A stretch of 64,000 nt of DNA. It comes from Chryseobacterium sp. FH2 (lineage in GTDB: Bacteria > Bacteroidota > Bacteroidia > Flavobacteriales > Weeksellaceae). Under the pieces are notes generated by a model that was not told where the DNA came from, did no database searches, and saw only the letters and a list, made by a program, of their open reading frames with translations. Position 1 is the first letter of the stretch, and the number at the start of each line of letters is the position of its first letter. Below are positions 24,923 through 34,349 of the stretch, in pieces. Location of the stretch: contig NZ_LFNE01000012.1 of NCBI RefSeq assembly GCF_001045455.1, positions 39,507-103,506 of the forward strand. Direction: 5' to 3'. A program made the position numbers and the translations under genes.

Positions 24923-26290
24923 ATGGATTTAAAAAAAATGATACAAATCACATTAGTTACCGGTATTGCACTGGTGGCAATATCGTGTAATAATGGTCAA
25001 AAGCAAAAAGCCGCTGATGGTTTATTGCTTCAGGATGTTACTTTGATTGACGGAAACGGGGGTAAACCGCAAATACACACCGATATATTATTGCAGGGCG
25101 ACAGCATTGCAGTTATAGGGCAAAACCTTGATACCACGAATATGAAAATCCTTGACCTGAACGGTAAAACAATTATGCCGGCATTGATTAGTGATCACGT
25201 GCATATTGGCAGCTTAAAGGGGACGGCAAACAAAGCCGAATATTATACCGAAGGAAACATCAGGACGCAACTGAACAAATACCAGGATTACGGAGTGCTG
25301 AATATTATGGTAATGGGAAGTGATCGCCCTCTGCTTTTTGAAAAGGGTATCCGTGACCGGTCTGTTGCCGGAAATTATCCGGGAGCAAGGCTACATTCGG
25401 CTGCTTACGGCTTTGGTGTTCCCAAGGGTGCCCCTCCGATAGAATTTGCAATGGATTATGTTTATCGTCCCGAAAAACCAGAACAGGTTGCGGCACAAAT
25501 GGACAGTCTTACAAAGCTTAAACCGGATTTTGTGAAAATCTGGATAGATGATTTTGGTGGAAAATATAAAAAAATGGATCCTGCAATTTACAAGGAAATC
25601 ATTCTTCAGGCACATCAGCGAAACCTACGTGTAGCGGCACACGCGTATTACCTTTCCGATGCACGACAACTGGTTGTCGATGGGGTAGACGTAATCGGAC
25701 ACAGCATCCGTGACAATGTAATAGACGACGCGTTGGTGCAGCAAATAAAGGCAAAAGGAGTCACTTATATTCCGACCCTTTCTTTAGATGAATTTGCTTA
25801 TATCTATGCCCGCAAACCGGAATGGATCAACGATCCATTTTTCAAAGCTTCTTTGCAACCGGGCGTATATGAAATGATCACTTCCGAAAAATACCAGAAC
25901 GACTTAAAAAATGCACCGAACTACGCAACGAACATCAAGGCTTTTGAAACGGCTTTAAAAAATCTCAAGAAACTGTATGATGCCGGTGTCTTAATCGCTA
26001 TGGGTACAGATAGCGGAGCTATGCCACTTCGTGCACAGGGATTCAGCGAGCACCTGGAACTGGAGCTGATGGTGCAGGCAGGCTTGACCCCTCTGCAGGC
26101 GATAACCGTCGCCACAAAGAATGCTGCCCGAGTATTACTGATAGATAAGGAATTCGGCACCATTGAAAAAGGAAAAACGGCCGACCTGCTTATCCTGAAT
26201 GGCAATCCTGTATCCGATATTAAACAGACCCGATCAATCTATGCGGTATATAAAGCCGGTAAGGAAGTGAGCAGAGGCCCGATTAAATAG
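24923..26290 (+). CDS. Amidohydrolase-family lipoprotein
   Basis: 455 aa. A lipoprotein signal (TLVTGIALVAISCNN) places it in the periplasm or outer membrane. The metal-dependent hydrolase core has H-x-H in LISDHVHIG, the bridging region WIDDFGG, HAYYLSD and VDVIGHSIRD as metal ligands, and MGTDSGAMP with the catalytic Asp. The C-terminal GKTADLLILNGNPVSDI is the beta-sandwich typical of imidazolonepropionase-like members. The natural substrate is unknown. Position between the MFS gene and the decayed genes suggests degradation of an aromatic or cyclic amide compound. Confidence 0.85.
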   Translation: MDLKKMIQITLVTGIALVAISCNNGQKQKAADGLLLQDVTLIDGNGGKPQIHTDILLQGDSIAVIGQNLDTTNMKILDLNGKTIMPALISDHVHIGSLKGTANKAEYYTEGNIRTQLNKYQDYGVLNIMVMGSDRPLLFEKGIRDRSVAGNYPGARLHSAAYGFGVPKGAPPIEFAMDYVYRPEKPEQVAAQMDSLTKLKPDFVKIWIDDFGGKYKKMDPAIYKEIILQAHQRNLRVAAHAYYLSDARQLVVDGVDVIGHSIRDNVIDDALVQQIKAKGVTYIPTLSLDEFAYIYARKPEWINDPFFKASLQPGVYEMITSEKYQNDLKNAPNYATNIKAFETALKNLKKLYDAGVLIAMGTDSGAMPLRAQGFSEHLELELMVQAGLTPLQAITVATKNAARVLLIDKEFGTIEKGKTADLLILNGNPVSDIKQTRSIYAVYKAGKEVSRGPIK

Positions 26291-26317
26291 ATATCCATCA
26301 AATAAATATATAAAGTG

Positions 26318-26494
26318 ATGTTGACTGTAATCGCAAAAATGACGCCAAGCAATCAAAGATTGAAGAAACAAAAGCTTTGCTGCAATCGCTGGTAGCTCCT
26401 AGATTAAAAGAGGAGGGTTACATCCAGTATGATCTGCAGGAGGGAAAACCAGAAAAGCATGTTTTCTTTTTCTACGAAAATAAAATGTACGGTT
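26318..26494 (+). pseudogene. Antibiotic-biosynthesis-type monooxygenase (ABM) fragment
   Basis: It starts MLTVIAK, then the frame is lost in an A5 run near 26338. The shifted frame gives IEETKALLQSLVAPRLKEEG and YIQYDLQEGKPEKHVFFFYE, the body of the ABM ferredoxin-like fold. The gene is cut after FYEN and runs into the next gene's start. The expected second half (W-x-S...H-x3-P-H) is missing. Confidence 0.7.
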
Positions 26495-27077
26495 ATGAAA
26501 AGAAGATTATTCATAAAAAAAAACACGTTGGTCGTTGCAGGAATTTTTTTACCCCGACAATTAACCGCTATGACAGCAGCAGAACCTCAAATTTATTATT
26601 TTAAGGATGATGGCAATATTCCTAATAGCCAATTCCCGTTGCTTGTCTATAAGAATGTTTTTCCGCAGCGAGGTCAGAAAGGGGGGATTGGCTGGAACAA
26701 CGTTTTGCTGAAAACGGCTGGACTAATAGCTGGCGGTGCGGTGTTTATCCCTTTCACCATTATCACTGCACCACACACGAGGTCTTGGGCTGTTTCAGTG
26801 GCGAGGCATTAGTTCAGCTGGGCGGCGAAAGCGGAAAGAAAATGAAAGCGCAGGCCGGAGATATCATCGTTATTCCTGCCGGTGTCGGACACAAATGTAT
26901 TACGCATAGCAGTGACTTTACGGTTCTGGGAGCCTATCCGTTTCATTTAAGTCCCGACCTAATGATAGGAGAAAAAAGGGAAAGGCCCGGTGCAGATGAA
27001 CGTATAGCAAAAATTAGGTTACCCGATACCGATCCTTTGGTGGGTGCGAGGGGCTTACCAAAATCTGGAAAAAATGA
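26495..27077 (+). pseudogene. Cupin-domain protein, frameshifted
   Basis: After an N-terminal signal-like segment (RLFIKKNTLVVAGIFLP) the sequence EPQIYYFKDDGNIPNSQFPL begins. The frame changes in a G6 run at about 26682. It continues EQRFAENGWTNSWRCGVYPF, HHYHCTTHEVLGCFSGEALV with metal-binding His residues, and AGDIIVIPAGVGHKCI. A third shift near 27045 restores the family end LTKIWKK*, whose TGA overlaps the next ATG. This is the well-known cupin with H-Y-H and E/H metal ligands, now inactive unless the shifts are errors. Confidence 0.75.
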
Positions 27078-28200
27078 TAAAATTAACTGTAATATTCATT
27101 AGTATGGTAGCAGGAACATTTCATGCTTCGGCACAAATGCCCGAAATATATCCCCAGGGCATCAGCGTTGCAGTGAGTTTAGCATACGTAGAGCCGGCAG
27201 GTATTGCCATAAGCGAAACCGGGAGAATGTTCCTTGCGTTTCCGCGTGGAGGAATGAACCATTCTTATCCGTCTGTAGTAGAGGTTGTGGATGGTAATCC
27301 AAGGGCATTTCCCGACGAAAAGGTAAATGAAAATGTAAACATAGATTTGCCAGAACATTTGGTTTCCGTTTTAGGCATTACGCTTTATAAAAATACCCTT
27401 TGGATATTAGACCAGGGCAAAAGAGCGGGCATTAACGGTATCCCTGATGGTAGCGTTAAAATCGTCGCCGTAGATATCAATACAAAAGAGATCATCAAAA
27501 ATATTCCTTTTCCCAAACCATTTTTCAGGGAAACTATACAACTCAACGATCTCCGTTTTGATCCGACGCACGGCAAGGAGGGTACGGTGTATATTTCCAA
27601 CAATGGTTTTGCCAAACCAGACCAGTCTATTATAGTAGCAGACGTTGCTACCGGAAAATTGCGGGAATTGTTCCGGAATGCGCCCGAAGTGTCACCCCAA
27701 AAAGGCTTTATGTCTTTTGTGGAAGGGAAACCGCACCTATTGAATTACGAAAAACCTACAATGCCCCAGGGTGGCGTAAATGGCATCGAGCTCAGCCCAG
27801 ACTTTAAAACCTTGTATTGGACAACACCCACTATCCCAATTATTACAGTATTCCGACTGCTGTGGCCAGCAACTTTGCAATACCGGAAGAAGAAATTAAA
27901 AAGGCTGTCCATTGGGAAGGACAAACCGTTTCTAACGGAGGTATTACAGTGGATGCGGACGGTACCTTATATTTCGGCGATGCCTCCCGGTATAGCATCA
28001 TCCAAAAAGATAAAAGTGGAAATGTAGTTCTTACAGCGTATGATCCCAGATTGATCTGGCCCGATGGAATGGCTTTCCACAATGGATTTATTTATGTAAC
28101 GATCGGGCAATGGCACAGAGCACCCGGATTAAACGGAGGCAAGGATCTCCGCGACGGTCCTTAACAGGTGCTGAAAATTCCCGTTAACAAAATAAAATAA
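27074..28200 (+). pseudogene. Major-royal-jelly/L-dopachrome-tautomerase-related protein, decayed
   Basis: It starts at ATG 27074 with a signal peptide (IKLTVIFISMVAGTFHASAQ). The beta-propeller body has GIAISETGRMFLAFPRGGMN, LWILDQGKRAGING and LNDLRFDPTHGKEGTVYISN. The frame is shifted near 27825, where WTTP continues as HYPNYYSIPTAVASNF. A TAA at 28162 then replaces the Tyr of the family end DLRKPPY, as seen by comparison with the intact copies at 29644 and 30777. The remaining 11 codons run to 28200. This is the first of three tandem paralogues. Confidence 0.8.
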
Positions 28201-28735
28201 TGATGAATTACCAAAAAACTGAAGTACGTGCCATTGATGATATTGGCATTACTGTTGCGAATATTGAAGCAGCAGCCAAATTTTTGGAAGCAGCTTTAGG
28301 TGCAACGGCAATTTATGAAAATATCATACCCCCGGATGCGCCGACAACCGGAGCTCAGGCCGAGGCAAAACTGGGATTTAAAAAAGGTTCTGGCATTATG
28401 CATATGCGGATGATGCGGATTGGTGATGGCGCCTGCATCGAGCTGTTTGAGATGAAAGTGCCCGGAGCGCGTAAAAAAGATGTTATCTCTTCCGACATAG
28501 GCTTAGCATTTTCCAGTATATACCGAGGATATAGAAACTACCAAAGAAAAGATTAAAAAAGCAGGTGGAAGGTTACTTCAGGTATCGAATGAAATGCTTG
28601 GAAGAGAAGGCGGAAAAGGAAATCAGTTTATGTATGCGGTTACTCCCTGTGGTACATTTGTTGGACTGATTACTTATCCGTCAGAGCATGCAAAAAAAAG
28701 ACGACACAGCTCCGTTGGAAAACGCAGCAGGATAA
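28200..28735 (+). pseudogene. VOC (glyoxalase-like) protein, two frameshifts
   Basis: It begins MNYQKTEVRAIDDIGITVAN and IEAAAKFLEAALGATAIYEN, the first half of the VOC fold, with IMHMRMMRIGDGACIELFEM. The frame is lost at about 28510 and continues as HFPVYTEDIETTKEKIKKAG and GNQFMYAVTPCGTFVGLITY. An A8 run at 28691 shifts it a third time to the natural end KKDDTAPLENAAG*. A metal-dependent dioxygenase or isomerase role would be normal for the family. Confidence 0.7.
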
Positions 28736-28759
28736 AGGCCAGAAAAAAAAGTATCTGTT

Positions 28760-29257
28760 ATGAAAAGAATATTAGTATTAATCATCATCATCCTGTTAAA
28801 AGCAACGAATATGAACGCACAGAATTTAAAAGGAAATAACTGGTCTGCCCGCAAGGTGGAAAGCACTTATATTGTAAGTGTTACGGATAAAAGCAGTGTT
28901 TTGGATGCATTGACTGACTTCGTGATATCGCAAAAAATTCGGGCAGGTCAGATTGCCGGTATCGGCGCCACACTACGAATTTTTGAACCTGTTACCAAAA
29001 AATATGTGGATAAGACTTTTAACGAACAGATGAAAATCAGCAATCTTTCCGGGAATATCTCTGAAGTAGAAGGAAAGCCCATGCTGCACCTTCATGTTAC
29101 TTTGGGCAGAAAGGATTACACTGGATTGGCAGGGCACTTGCTTGATGCAAAAATTCGAGGTGCGGGAGAATTTTTTGTTTATCCTATCAGCAGCAAAGTC
29201 ATAAAAGTCAAAAATGAAGCGGTAGGATTGAATTTTTATGATTTTGAGAAAGAGTAA
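28760..29257 (+). CDS. PPC/DUF296-domain exported protein
   Basis: 165 aa. A signal peptide (ILVLIIIILLKATNMNAQN) is followed by the PPC fold: FVISQKIRAGQIAGIGATLR, GKPMLHLHVTLGRKDYTGLA with its His-x-His-x-Thr metal site, and GHLLDAKIRGAGEFFVYP. In bacteria the domain is normally cytoplasmic or DNA-associated, so a secretory signal is unusual. It is intact between decayed genes. Confidence 0.8.
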   Translation: MKRILVLIIIILLKATNMNAQNLKGNNWSARKVESTYIVSVTDKSSVLDALTDFVISQKIRAGQIAGIGATLRIFEPVTKKYVDKTFNEQMKISNLSGNISEVEGKPMLHLHVTLGRKDYTGLAGHLLDAKIRGAGEFFVYPISSKVIKVKNEAVGLNFYDFEKE

Positions 29258-29278
29258 AACTGTTTTAAATGAACTGTT

Positions 29279-29647
29279 ATGATTGATTTTAAACACTTAG
29301 ACCATATTTTGATTACTATTCCTCCGGGAGCGATAGAAGCTGCCCGAATATTTTATGGACAAGTGCTGGTGTTAAAGGAAATACAGGGTAGCCACCCTAA
29401 AGGTGCGATTTGGTTTGAAATAGGCAATATACAATTGCACCTTCGGGAAAAAACCGCGCACCAGACAAATTCTGACCGCCATCCTGCTTTTGTGGTGAAC
29501 GATTTTGCGGCAGCCAAAAAGTTTCTGGAACAACAGCAGATTTCCATTAGCTACTCATCTGAGATTGAAGGAAGGCAAAGGTGTTTTTTCCGTGATCCTT
29601 TTGGCAATAGGTTTGAGTTGATTAGTTACAAAAATAAAGCATTATGA
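29279..29647 (+). CDS. VOC-family glyoxalase/dioxygenase-like protein
   Basis: 122 aa. LDHILITIPPGAIEAARIFY and KGAIWFEIGNIQLHLREKTA with HPAFVVNDFAAAKKFLEQQQ and GRQRCFFRDPFGNRFELISY give the two beta-alpha-beta-beta-beta units and the metal ligands His and Glu. It is intact and ends 3 bp inside the next gene's ATG (overlap of 4 bp). It probably acts on the same substrate family as the neighbouring enzymes. Confidence 0.85.
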   Translation: MIDFKHLDHILITIPPGAIEAARIFYGQVLVLKEIQGSHPKGAIWFEIGNIQLHLREKTAHQTNSDRHPAFVVNDFAAAKKFLEQQQISISYSSEIEGRQRCFFRDPFGNRFELISYKNKAL

Positions 29648-30762
29648 AACATTTGATAAAGGCGGTAGGCATCATTATACTGCTCATAAAAGCTACATTA
29701 GCAATGGCACAGCAAGATTATACAGTAATAGCGAGGATATCAGCACCAAATCCCGATATGTCGGGTATTGCGGTAAGTTCGGACAACCGGGTATTTCTGG
29801 GTTTTCCACGCCACGCAGATGATCACAGCGAATTTGCACTTGCAGAGCTGATAGATGGTAAGCCCATTCCTTTTCCTAACAAGGAATATACTTATCCATC
29901 CAGAAAACCTTATTCGGAATGGCTGGTCTCACCGCACGGAATGTATATGGATAAGAACGATGTGCTCTGGGTATTGGACGATGGCAAACGCTCCGGTCAA
30001 AAGGAAATCCCAGAAGGAGCCGCCAAAGTGGTCGGCATTGATATTCATTCGCAAAAAATACTGCACACGCTGGTTATTCCAAAACCTATACTATCTGACG
30101 ATGCGCACTACAATGACCTGCGTGTGGACTTGACACACGGAGAAAAAGGAAGTATTTATATAGCCAATTCAGGTTTTGGAGAGCGTTATTCGCTGGTCGT
30201 GATAGATATAGCTTCGGGTAACTGCCGGGAAGTATTGCTCAATCATTATTCAACTTCACCCGAACTTCAATTTATGGGCTTCCTAGAAGGCAAGCCACAC
30301 GCTTATGACTTCAAAAACCAGACATTTCCCAATGGCGGCGCAGATGGTATTGCATTAAGTCCTGACAGTAAAACATTGTTCTGGACTACCATTACCGGCA
30401 GAAATTTGTATAGCATTTCCACGGATTTACTGAGCGACCCAAAGATCTCCAACCAAAAGTTAGCCGAAGCAGTGAAAAATGAAGGTCAGCATCCGGCTTG
30501 CGATGGACTGGCCGAAGATGAGAAGGGTAATATCTTTTTTGGTGCGTTTGAGCAACAGTCCATTATCCGGCGTTCAGCCAACGGTTCTTATAATTTGATT
30601 GTGTACGATAGAGAAAATTTTGTATGGCCCGACGGATTGGCTTACCGCAACGGTTATATATATGTGACGTTGGGGCAATGGAACCGTTTGCCGGGATTTA
30701 ACAACGGAAAAGATTTAAGGAAGCCGCCTTATCTGGTGGTACGGATAAAAGTAAGTAATTAA
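29644..30762 (+). CDS. Royal-jelly/L-dopachrome-tautomerase-related protein, paralogue 2
   Basis: 372 aa with a signal peptide (GIIILLIKATLAMAQ). The propeller repeats include GIAVSSDNRVFLGFPRHADD, VLWVLDDGKRSGQKEIPEGA, LRVDLTHGEKGSIYIANSGF and MPQ-like FPNGGADGIALSPDSKTLFW, and the family end DLRKPPYLVVRIK. The fold is a six-bladed beta-propeller. Bacterial members have no settled activity, and lactonase or tautomerase functions have been suggested. Overlaps the VOC gene, so it is in one operon with it and with the third copy. Confidence 0.85.
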   Translation: MKHLIKAVGIIILLIKATLAMAQQDYTVIARISAPNPDMSGIAVSSDNRVFLGFPRHADDHSEFALAELIDGKPIPFPNKEYTYPSRKPYSEWLVSPHGMYMDKNDVLWVLDDGKRSGQKEIPEGAAKVVGIDIHSQKILHTLVIPKPILSDDAHYNDLRVDLTHGEKGSIYIANSGFGERYSLVVIDIASGNCREVLLNHYSTSPELQFMGFLEGKPHAYDFKNQTFPNGGADGIALSPDSKTLFWTTITGRNLYSISTDLLSDPKISNQKLAEAVKNEGQHPACDGLAEDEKGNIFFGAFEQQSIIRRSANGSYNLIVYDRENFVWPDGLAYRNGYIYVTLGQWNRLPGFNNGKDLRKPPYLVVRIKVSN

Positions 30763-30776
30763 TAGAAAATAAAAAA

Positions 30777-31862
30777 ATGATGAGGTCAATAATTGGAATA
30801 TTGATGTGTTTCGGTCCCTCAGCCATAGCAGTTGCTCAGCAGCGGGCTCCTGAACTAAATGTGGTAGCTACTACCTCGGAACCCAACTGGAACGGCATAG
30901 CAGTTTCCAATGATAAAAGGATTTTTGCTGATTTTCCGCGTTGGGAGAAGGGTAACAATCCATCACTTATCGAATTAAAAGACGGAAAAGAGGTTGCCTT
31001 TCCAAGTAATGAATGGAACGAATGGCAGCCAGACAAAAAAACCGAAACAGCTTTTGTTTCTCTTAATTCACATTACATCAACCGTAATGACAATCATCTC
31101 TGGGTAACGGATGCAGGTGAGGAATTGGGGAAAGATAGAGTAACCGGCGCACCCAAATTGGTTGAAATTAATCTGAACAGCAATAAGGTTGTCAATGTAT
31201 TTTTATTCGGGGGCCAATATGCTCCAAGTGGTGGACACCTGAACGATATCCGTGTCCTTGGTGATGATGTTTTCATTACAGAATCCGGAACGGGCGCAAT
31301 CTTGTTGCTGAACCGTAAGACAAGAGAAATCCGCAGGTTACTGGCGAAATTAACATTGACAAAAGCCGACCCGAAAGTACAACTTGTCATTGATGGTTTC
31401 CCCTTGCAGGGTAAGGATGGGAAGACACCTTTTATCAATGTTGACCAAATAGAACTTTCAGCAGATGGCAAGATGCTTTTTTCTATGTCGCCGTTCGGTC
31501 CTCATCTTTACAAAGTGACGGTGAAAGACCTATTGGATAGAAAGCTCAGCGATGAAGAGCTGGAAAAAAGAATTGCAATAGACCGTAAGGTCAATCCTGT
31601 CGGTGGTATTATTATGGACGGTGAAGACAATCTTCATCTTTCAGAAATAGAAAAAAGTGGTATTCGCTGTGAAAGTCCGGATGGCACAACCAAATGGTTC
31701 CTCCAAGATTCTCGCCTAGTGTGGCAGGATGCGTATTCCATCACCCCTGACGGTACGTTTTACCTGGTGGTAGCCCAGATCTCCAATATGCCGTTTATGC
31801 ACAAAGGAAGAGATCTGAGAAAACCGCCTTATTATATTTTTAGTTTTCAAGCTGAAAGCTAA
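30777..31862 (+). CDS. Royal-jelly/L-dopachrome-tautomerase-related protein, paralogue 3
   Basis: 361 aa with a signal peptide (GILMCFGPSAIAVAQQ). It has the same propeller landmarks as paralogue 2: GIAVSNDKRIFADFPRWEKG, LWVTDAGEELGKDR, HLNDIRVLGDDVFITESGTG and the end DLRKPPYYIFSFQ. Sequence similarity with paralogue 2 is moderate, so the copies diverged long ago. It starts 12 bp after paralogue 2. Confidence 0.85.
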   Translation: MMRSIIGILMCFGPSAIAVAQQRAPELNVVATTSEPNWNGIAVSNDKRIFADFPRWEKGNNPSLIELKDGKEVAFPSNEWNEWQPDKKTETAFVSLNSHYINRNDNHLWVTDAGEELGKDRVTGAPKLVEINLNSNKVVNVFLFGGQYAPSGGHLNDIRVLGDDVFITESGTGAILLLNRKTREIRRLLAKLTLTKADPKVQLVIDGFPLQGKDGKTPFINVDQIELSADGKMLFSMSPFGPHLYKVTVKDLLDRKLSDEELEKRIAIDRKVNPVGGIIMDGEDNLHLSEIEKSGIRCESPDGTTKWFLQDSRLVWQDAYSITPDGTFYLVVAQISNMPFMHKGRDLRKPPYYIFSFQAES

Positions 31863-31899
31863 ATGATTAATTGAATTCAAATAATTAAAATTTAAGATA

Positions 31900-32949
31900 A
31901 TGGAATACAGGTTTTTAGGAGCATCGGGACTGAAAGTACCCGTGCTTAGTTTTGGAACGGCCACTTTTGGTGGTGGCAATGATTTTTTTAAAGCCTGGGG
32001 ATCTACCCAAGTGGATGAAGCAAAAAAGCTGATTGATATTTGCCTAGAAGCAGGGGTCAATCTGTTCGATACAGCTGACATTTATTCAGACGGGCTTGCA
32101 GAAGAAGTTTTGGGAAAAGCGATAGCAGGAAAGCAACGCAGCGAACTGCTTATTTCTACTAAAACGACGTTCACTTTTGGTGACGGACCGAACAACCAGG
32201 GATCTTCACGCCACCATATTTTAAACCAGATCGAAGGCAGCCTGAGGCGTCTTGGAACAGATTATATAAATATTTACCATATGCACGGTTTTGATGGCAA
32301 TACGCCTGTAGAAGAAACATTGAGAACGCTGGACGATCTGGTTGAAAATGGTAAAGTGCGCTATATTGCTGCTTCCAATTTTTCCGGTTGGCATCTGATG
32401 AAATCATTGGGGATTTCAGAGAGATACGGATGGAACAGGTATGTTGCTCATCAGGTGTATTACTCGTTGCTCAACAGGGAATACGAATGGGAGCTGATGC
32501 CTTTGGGTTTGGACCAGAAAGTAGGATCTATTATCTGGTCGCCATTGGCTGGAGGAAGGCTGGGCGGAAAGTTCAGCAGGAAAAAGGAATTGCCGACATC
32601 AGGTCGTGTAGCGGCAGGCGGAAGTCCTGTTCCTATCGAAGTTACAGAGAAGGAACGTCTGTTTAAGATCACGGATGTTTTGGAAGATATAGCCGAAGAA
32701 ATAGGTAAATCTGTATCGCAGGTAGCGCTGAACTGGTTGCTGCAGCGTCCTATAATTTCAAGCATTATTATCGGTGCGAGAAATGAAGATCAATTAAAAC
32801 AAAATCTGGGTGCTGTCGGCTGGAATTTGACAACGGAATAAATTAAAAAGCTGGATGAAGCAAGCGATGTTTCGCCCATTTATCCTTACTGGCACCAATG
32901 GCAAAATAAATCTTTAAACCCAACACCAAGGTACAGATTTGAGAAGTGA
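31900..32949 (+). pseudogene. Aldo/keto reductase interrupted by an in-frame stop
   Basis: The catalytic set is present: D49-like in LFDTADIYSDGLAEE, Lys in LISTKTTF and His in NIYHMHGFDGN. NADPH contacts are in SSIIIGARNEDQLKQNL. A TAA at 32839 replaces the usual Gln of TTEQIKKLD. The same frame stays open for 35 more codons (IKKLDEASDVSPIYPYWHQW) to the natural stop at 32947. The protein made today would be 313 of 348 residues and lacks the C-terminal helix that helps shape the substrate pocket, so activity is doubtful. Confidence 0.75.
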
Positions 32950-32954
32950 GCGAA

Positions 32955-33076
32955 ATTTGTTAGATAAGACGGCACCATTAATTGAAGGTAGAATCATTAC
33001 TGTGATCGGCAAAAATGAAACCGGAAAAATGCAACTATTAAATAATCTGCCGTACGATCTTTCACAGAAAAATTAG
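32955..33076 (+). pseudogene. Short 3' remnant of an unknown gene
   Basis: The frame NLLDKTAPLIEGRIITVIGK then NETGKMQLLNNLPYDLSQKN ends at TAG 33074. No start is seen. I do not recognise it. From 33077 to 33330 there is only AT-rich sequence with a weak open frame. Confidence 0.35.
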
Positions 33077-33330
33077 ATGCGTTAAATAAAAAAATATCCT
33101 ACCTTTAACAAGGTTATTGCAATCTCCTATAGTGTTTTTGATAATTTTACTTTACTTCAAAAAAAATGTAAATCTTAACAAGAAAAAAAATTATTGCATC
33201 AGTTGTATTCAGGAAAAATTAAATTCAGGCGGTAAAAAGTTAAACGGTGAATTTGCGTTAGCTGATAGCAAATATACAGAAATTAAACATAAATACTCTT
33301 CACATCAATTATATAAAATTATCTTAAAAA

Positions 33331-34245
33331 TCACATTTTTTTATACTCCACAGGTGTCATTCCTGCCAGCTTCTTAAAATAAGTCCCAAAAAAAGACGGT
33401 GAAGCAAAATTCATCTCATCAGAGATTTGGGCTACGGAAAGGTCAGAGCTTTTCAGCAGGGCTTTTGCTCCCGTCAGCACCATTTCATCGATCCATTCTC
33501 CTGCGGTTTTTCCGCTGATTTCCCTGATGATCTTTGAAAAATATTTAGGACTGAGATAAACCTGATCGGCATAAAACCGCACATTACGTTCGCTTTTATA
33601 GTACTGAAAAAGCAAAGACATAAATTTTCTGTAAATAGCTTCGTGGCGGGAATAATTCTGTTCTTTGTGCTGCTCCTGTTCCTCCGAATAACACCTTAAT
33701 ACCTGATAAATAATGGTGTGAAGTAAACTTTTTACGATTTCGGTTCTGTATATCGCCGGTTTTTCATATTCCTTCACAATCAGGTTATGAAGTACCAATA
33801 ATTCAGAAAACCTTTCATCATCGAGCAGGATACAAGTCCGTTTTTCCACTTCCTGAACAATGGTAGCGAGCTCAGAAACCACATCAATATCTGAAATAAA
33901 ATCGAAAGAGAAATACAAAAGCTCTACCTGAAGATCTTCACTTTGCTCCAATATCTGGATGACGGAATTCGGAGTAAAAATACCGATCGTTTTTTCACAG
34001 ACCTCATATTCTGCAAGATTGACATTCAACCTCGCAGTTCCTTTTGTGCATAACGTGAAACCGATATTTTCAATCATCTGCGGATAACTGAAATCATAAG
34101 AAAGATCACGAATAAAAATCGGTTCTCTGGAAATGACCAGATCCGAAGTCTGGATGATCACATTCTTCTGCCTGGACATATTCTCTATGGAAACTCGTCC
34201 AAAATTGTTCTTTTCACGCATTGATTTATTTCTATTATTATACAA
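33331..34245 (-). CDS. AraC-family transcriptional regulator, divergent from the RND operon
   Basis: 304 aa from the ATG at 34245, or 296 from an ATG at 34221. The N-terminal domain (IGFTLCTKGTARLNVNLAEY) is a cupin-like sensor. The C-terminal module has NVRFYADQVYLSPKYFSKII and LSVAQISDEMNFASPSFFGT, then GMTPVEYKKM. It is divergent from the efflux operon at 34350. The first of three copies of a conserved element lies in the intergenic region, so this is the best candidate for its regulator. Confidence 0.85.
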   Translation of the reverse strand: MYNNRNKSMREKNNFGRVSIENMSRQKNVIIQTSDLVISREPIFIRDLSYDFSYPQMIENIGFTLCTKGTARLNVNLAEYEVCEKTIGIFTPNSVIQILEQSEDLQVELLYFSFDFISDIDVVSELATIVQEVEKRTCILLDDERFSELLVLHNLIVKEYEKPAIYRTEIVKSLLHTIIYQVLRCYSEEQEQHKEQNYSRHEAIYRKFMSLLFQYYKSERNVRFYADQVYLSPKYFSKIIREISGKTAGEWIDEMVLTGAKALLKSSDLSVAQISDEMNFASPSFFGTYFKKLAGMTPVEYKKM

Positions 34246-34257
34246 ATATAATAAAAA

Positions 34258-34298
34258 ACGACTTTTTGAACATTAACCCCTGCTTATTGATAACATTA
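34258..34298 (+). promoter_or_regulatory. Shared upstream element, copy 1 (RND operon)
   Basis: ACGACTTTTTGAACATTAAC and ATTGATAA recur with small changes upstream of the alcohol dehydrogenase (43049) and aldehyde dehydrogenase (44429). The order and spacing of ACTTTnTGAACA and ATTGA are kept. It is a candidate activator site for the AraC-type regulator. Confidence 0.55.
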
Positions 34299-34349
34299 GG
34301 GGAAACTGATTTATAGACATTTGCATCATAATTAAAACGACTAAAAGTT

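Noticed and set aside
27074..32949. TAA recoding as a sense codon, because two genes continue in frame past TAA
   Set aside because: All intact genes in the window end at normal stops including TAA, and both genes are in a decaying region. Nonsense mutation is simpler.
33117..33377. 86-aa open frame on the plus strand
   Set aside because: It is low-complexity Lys/Tyr/Ile sequence from AT-rich DNA and overlaps the end of an AraC gene on the other strand.
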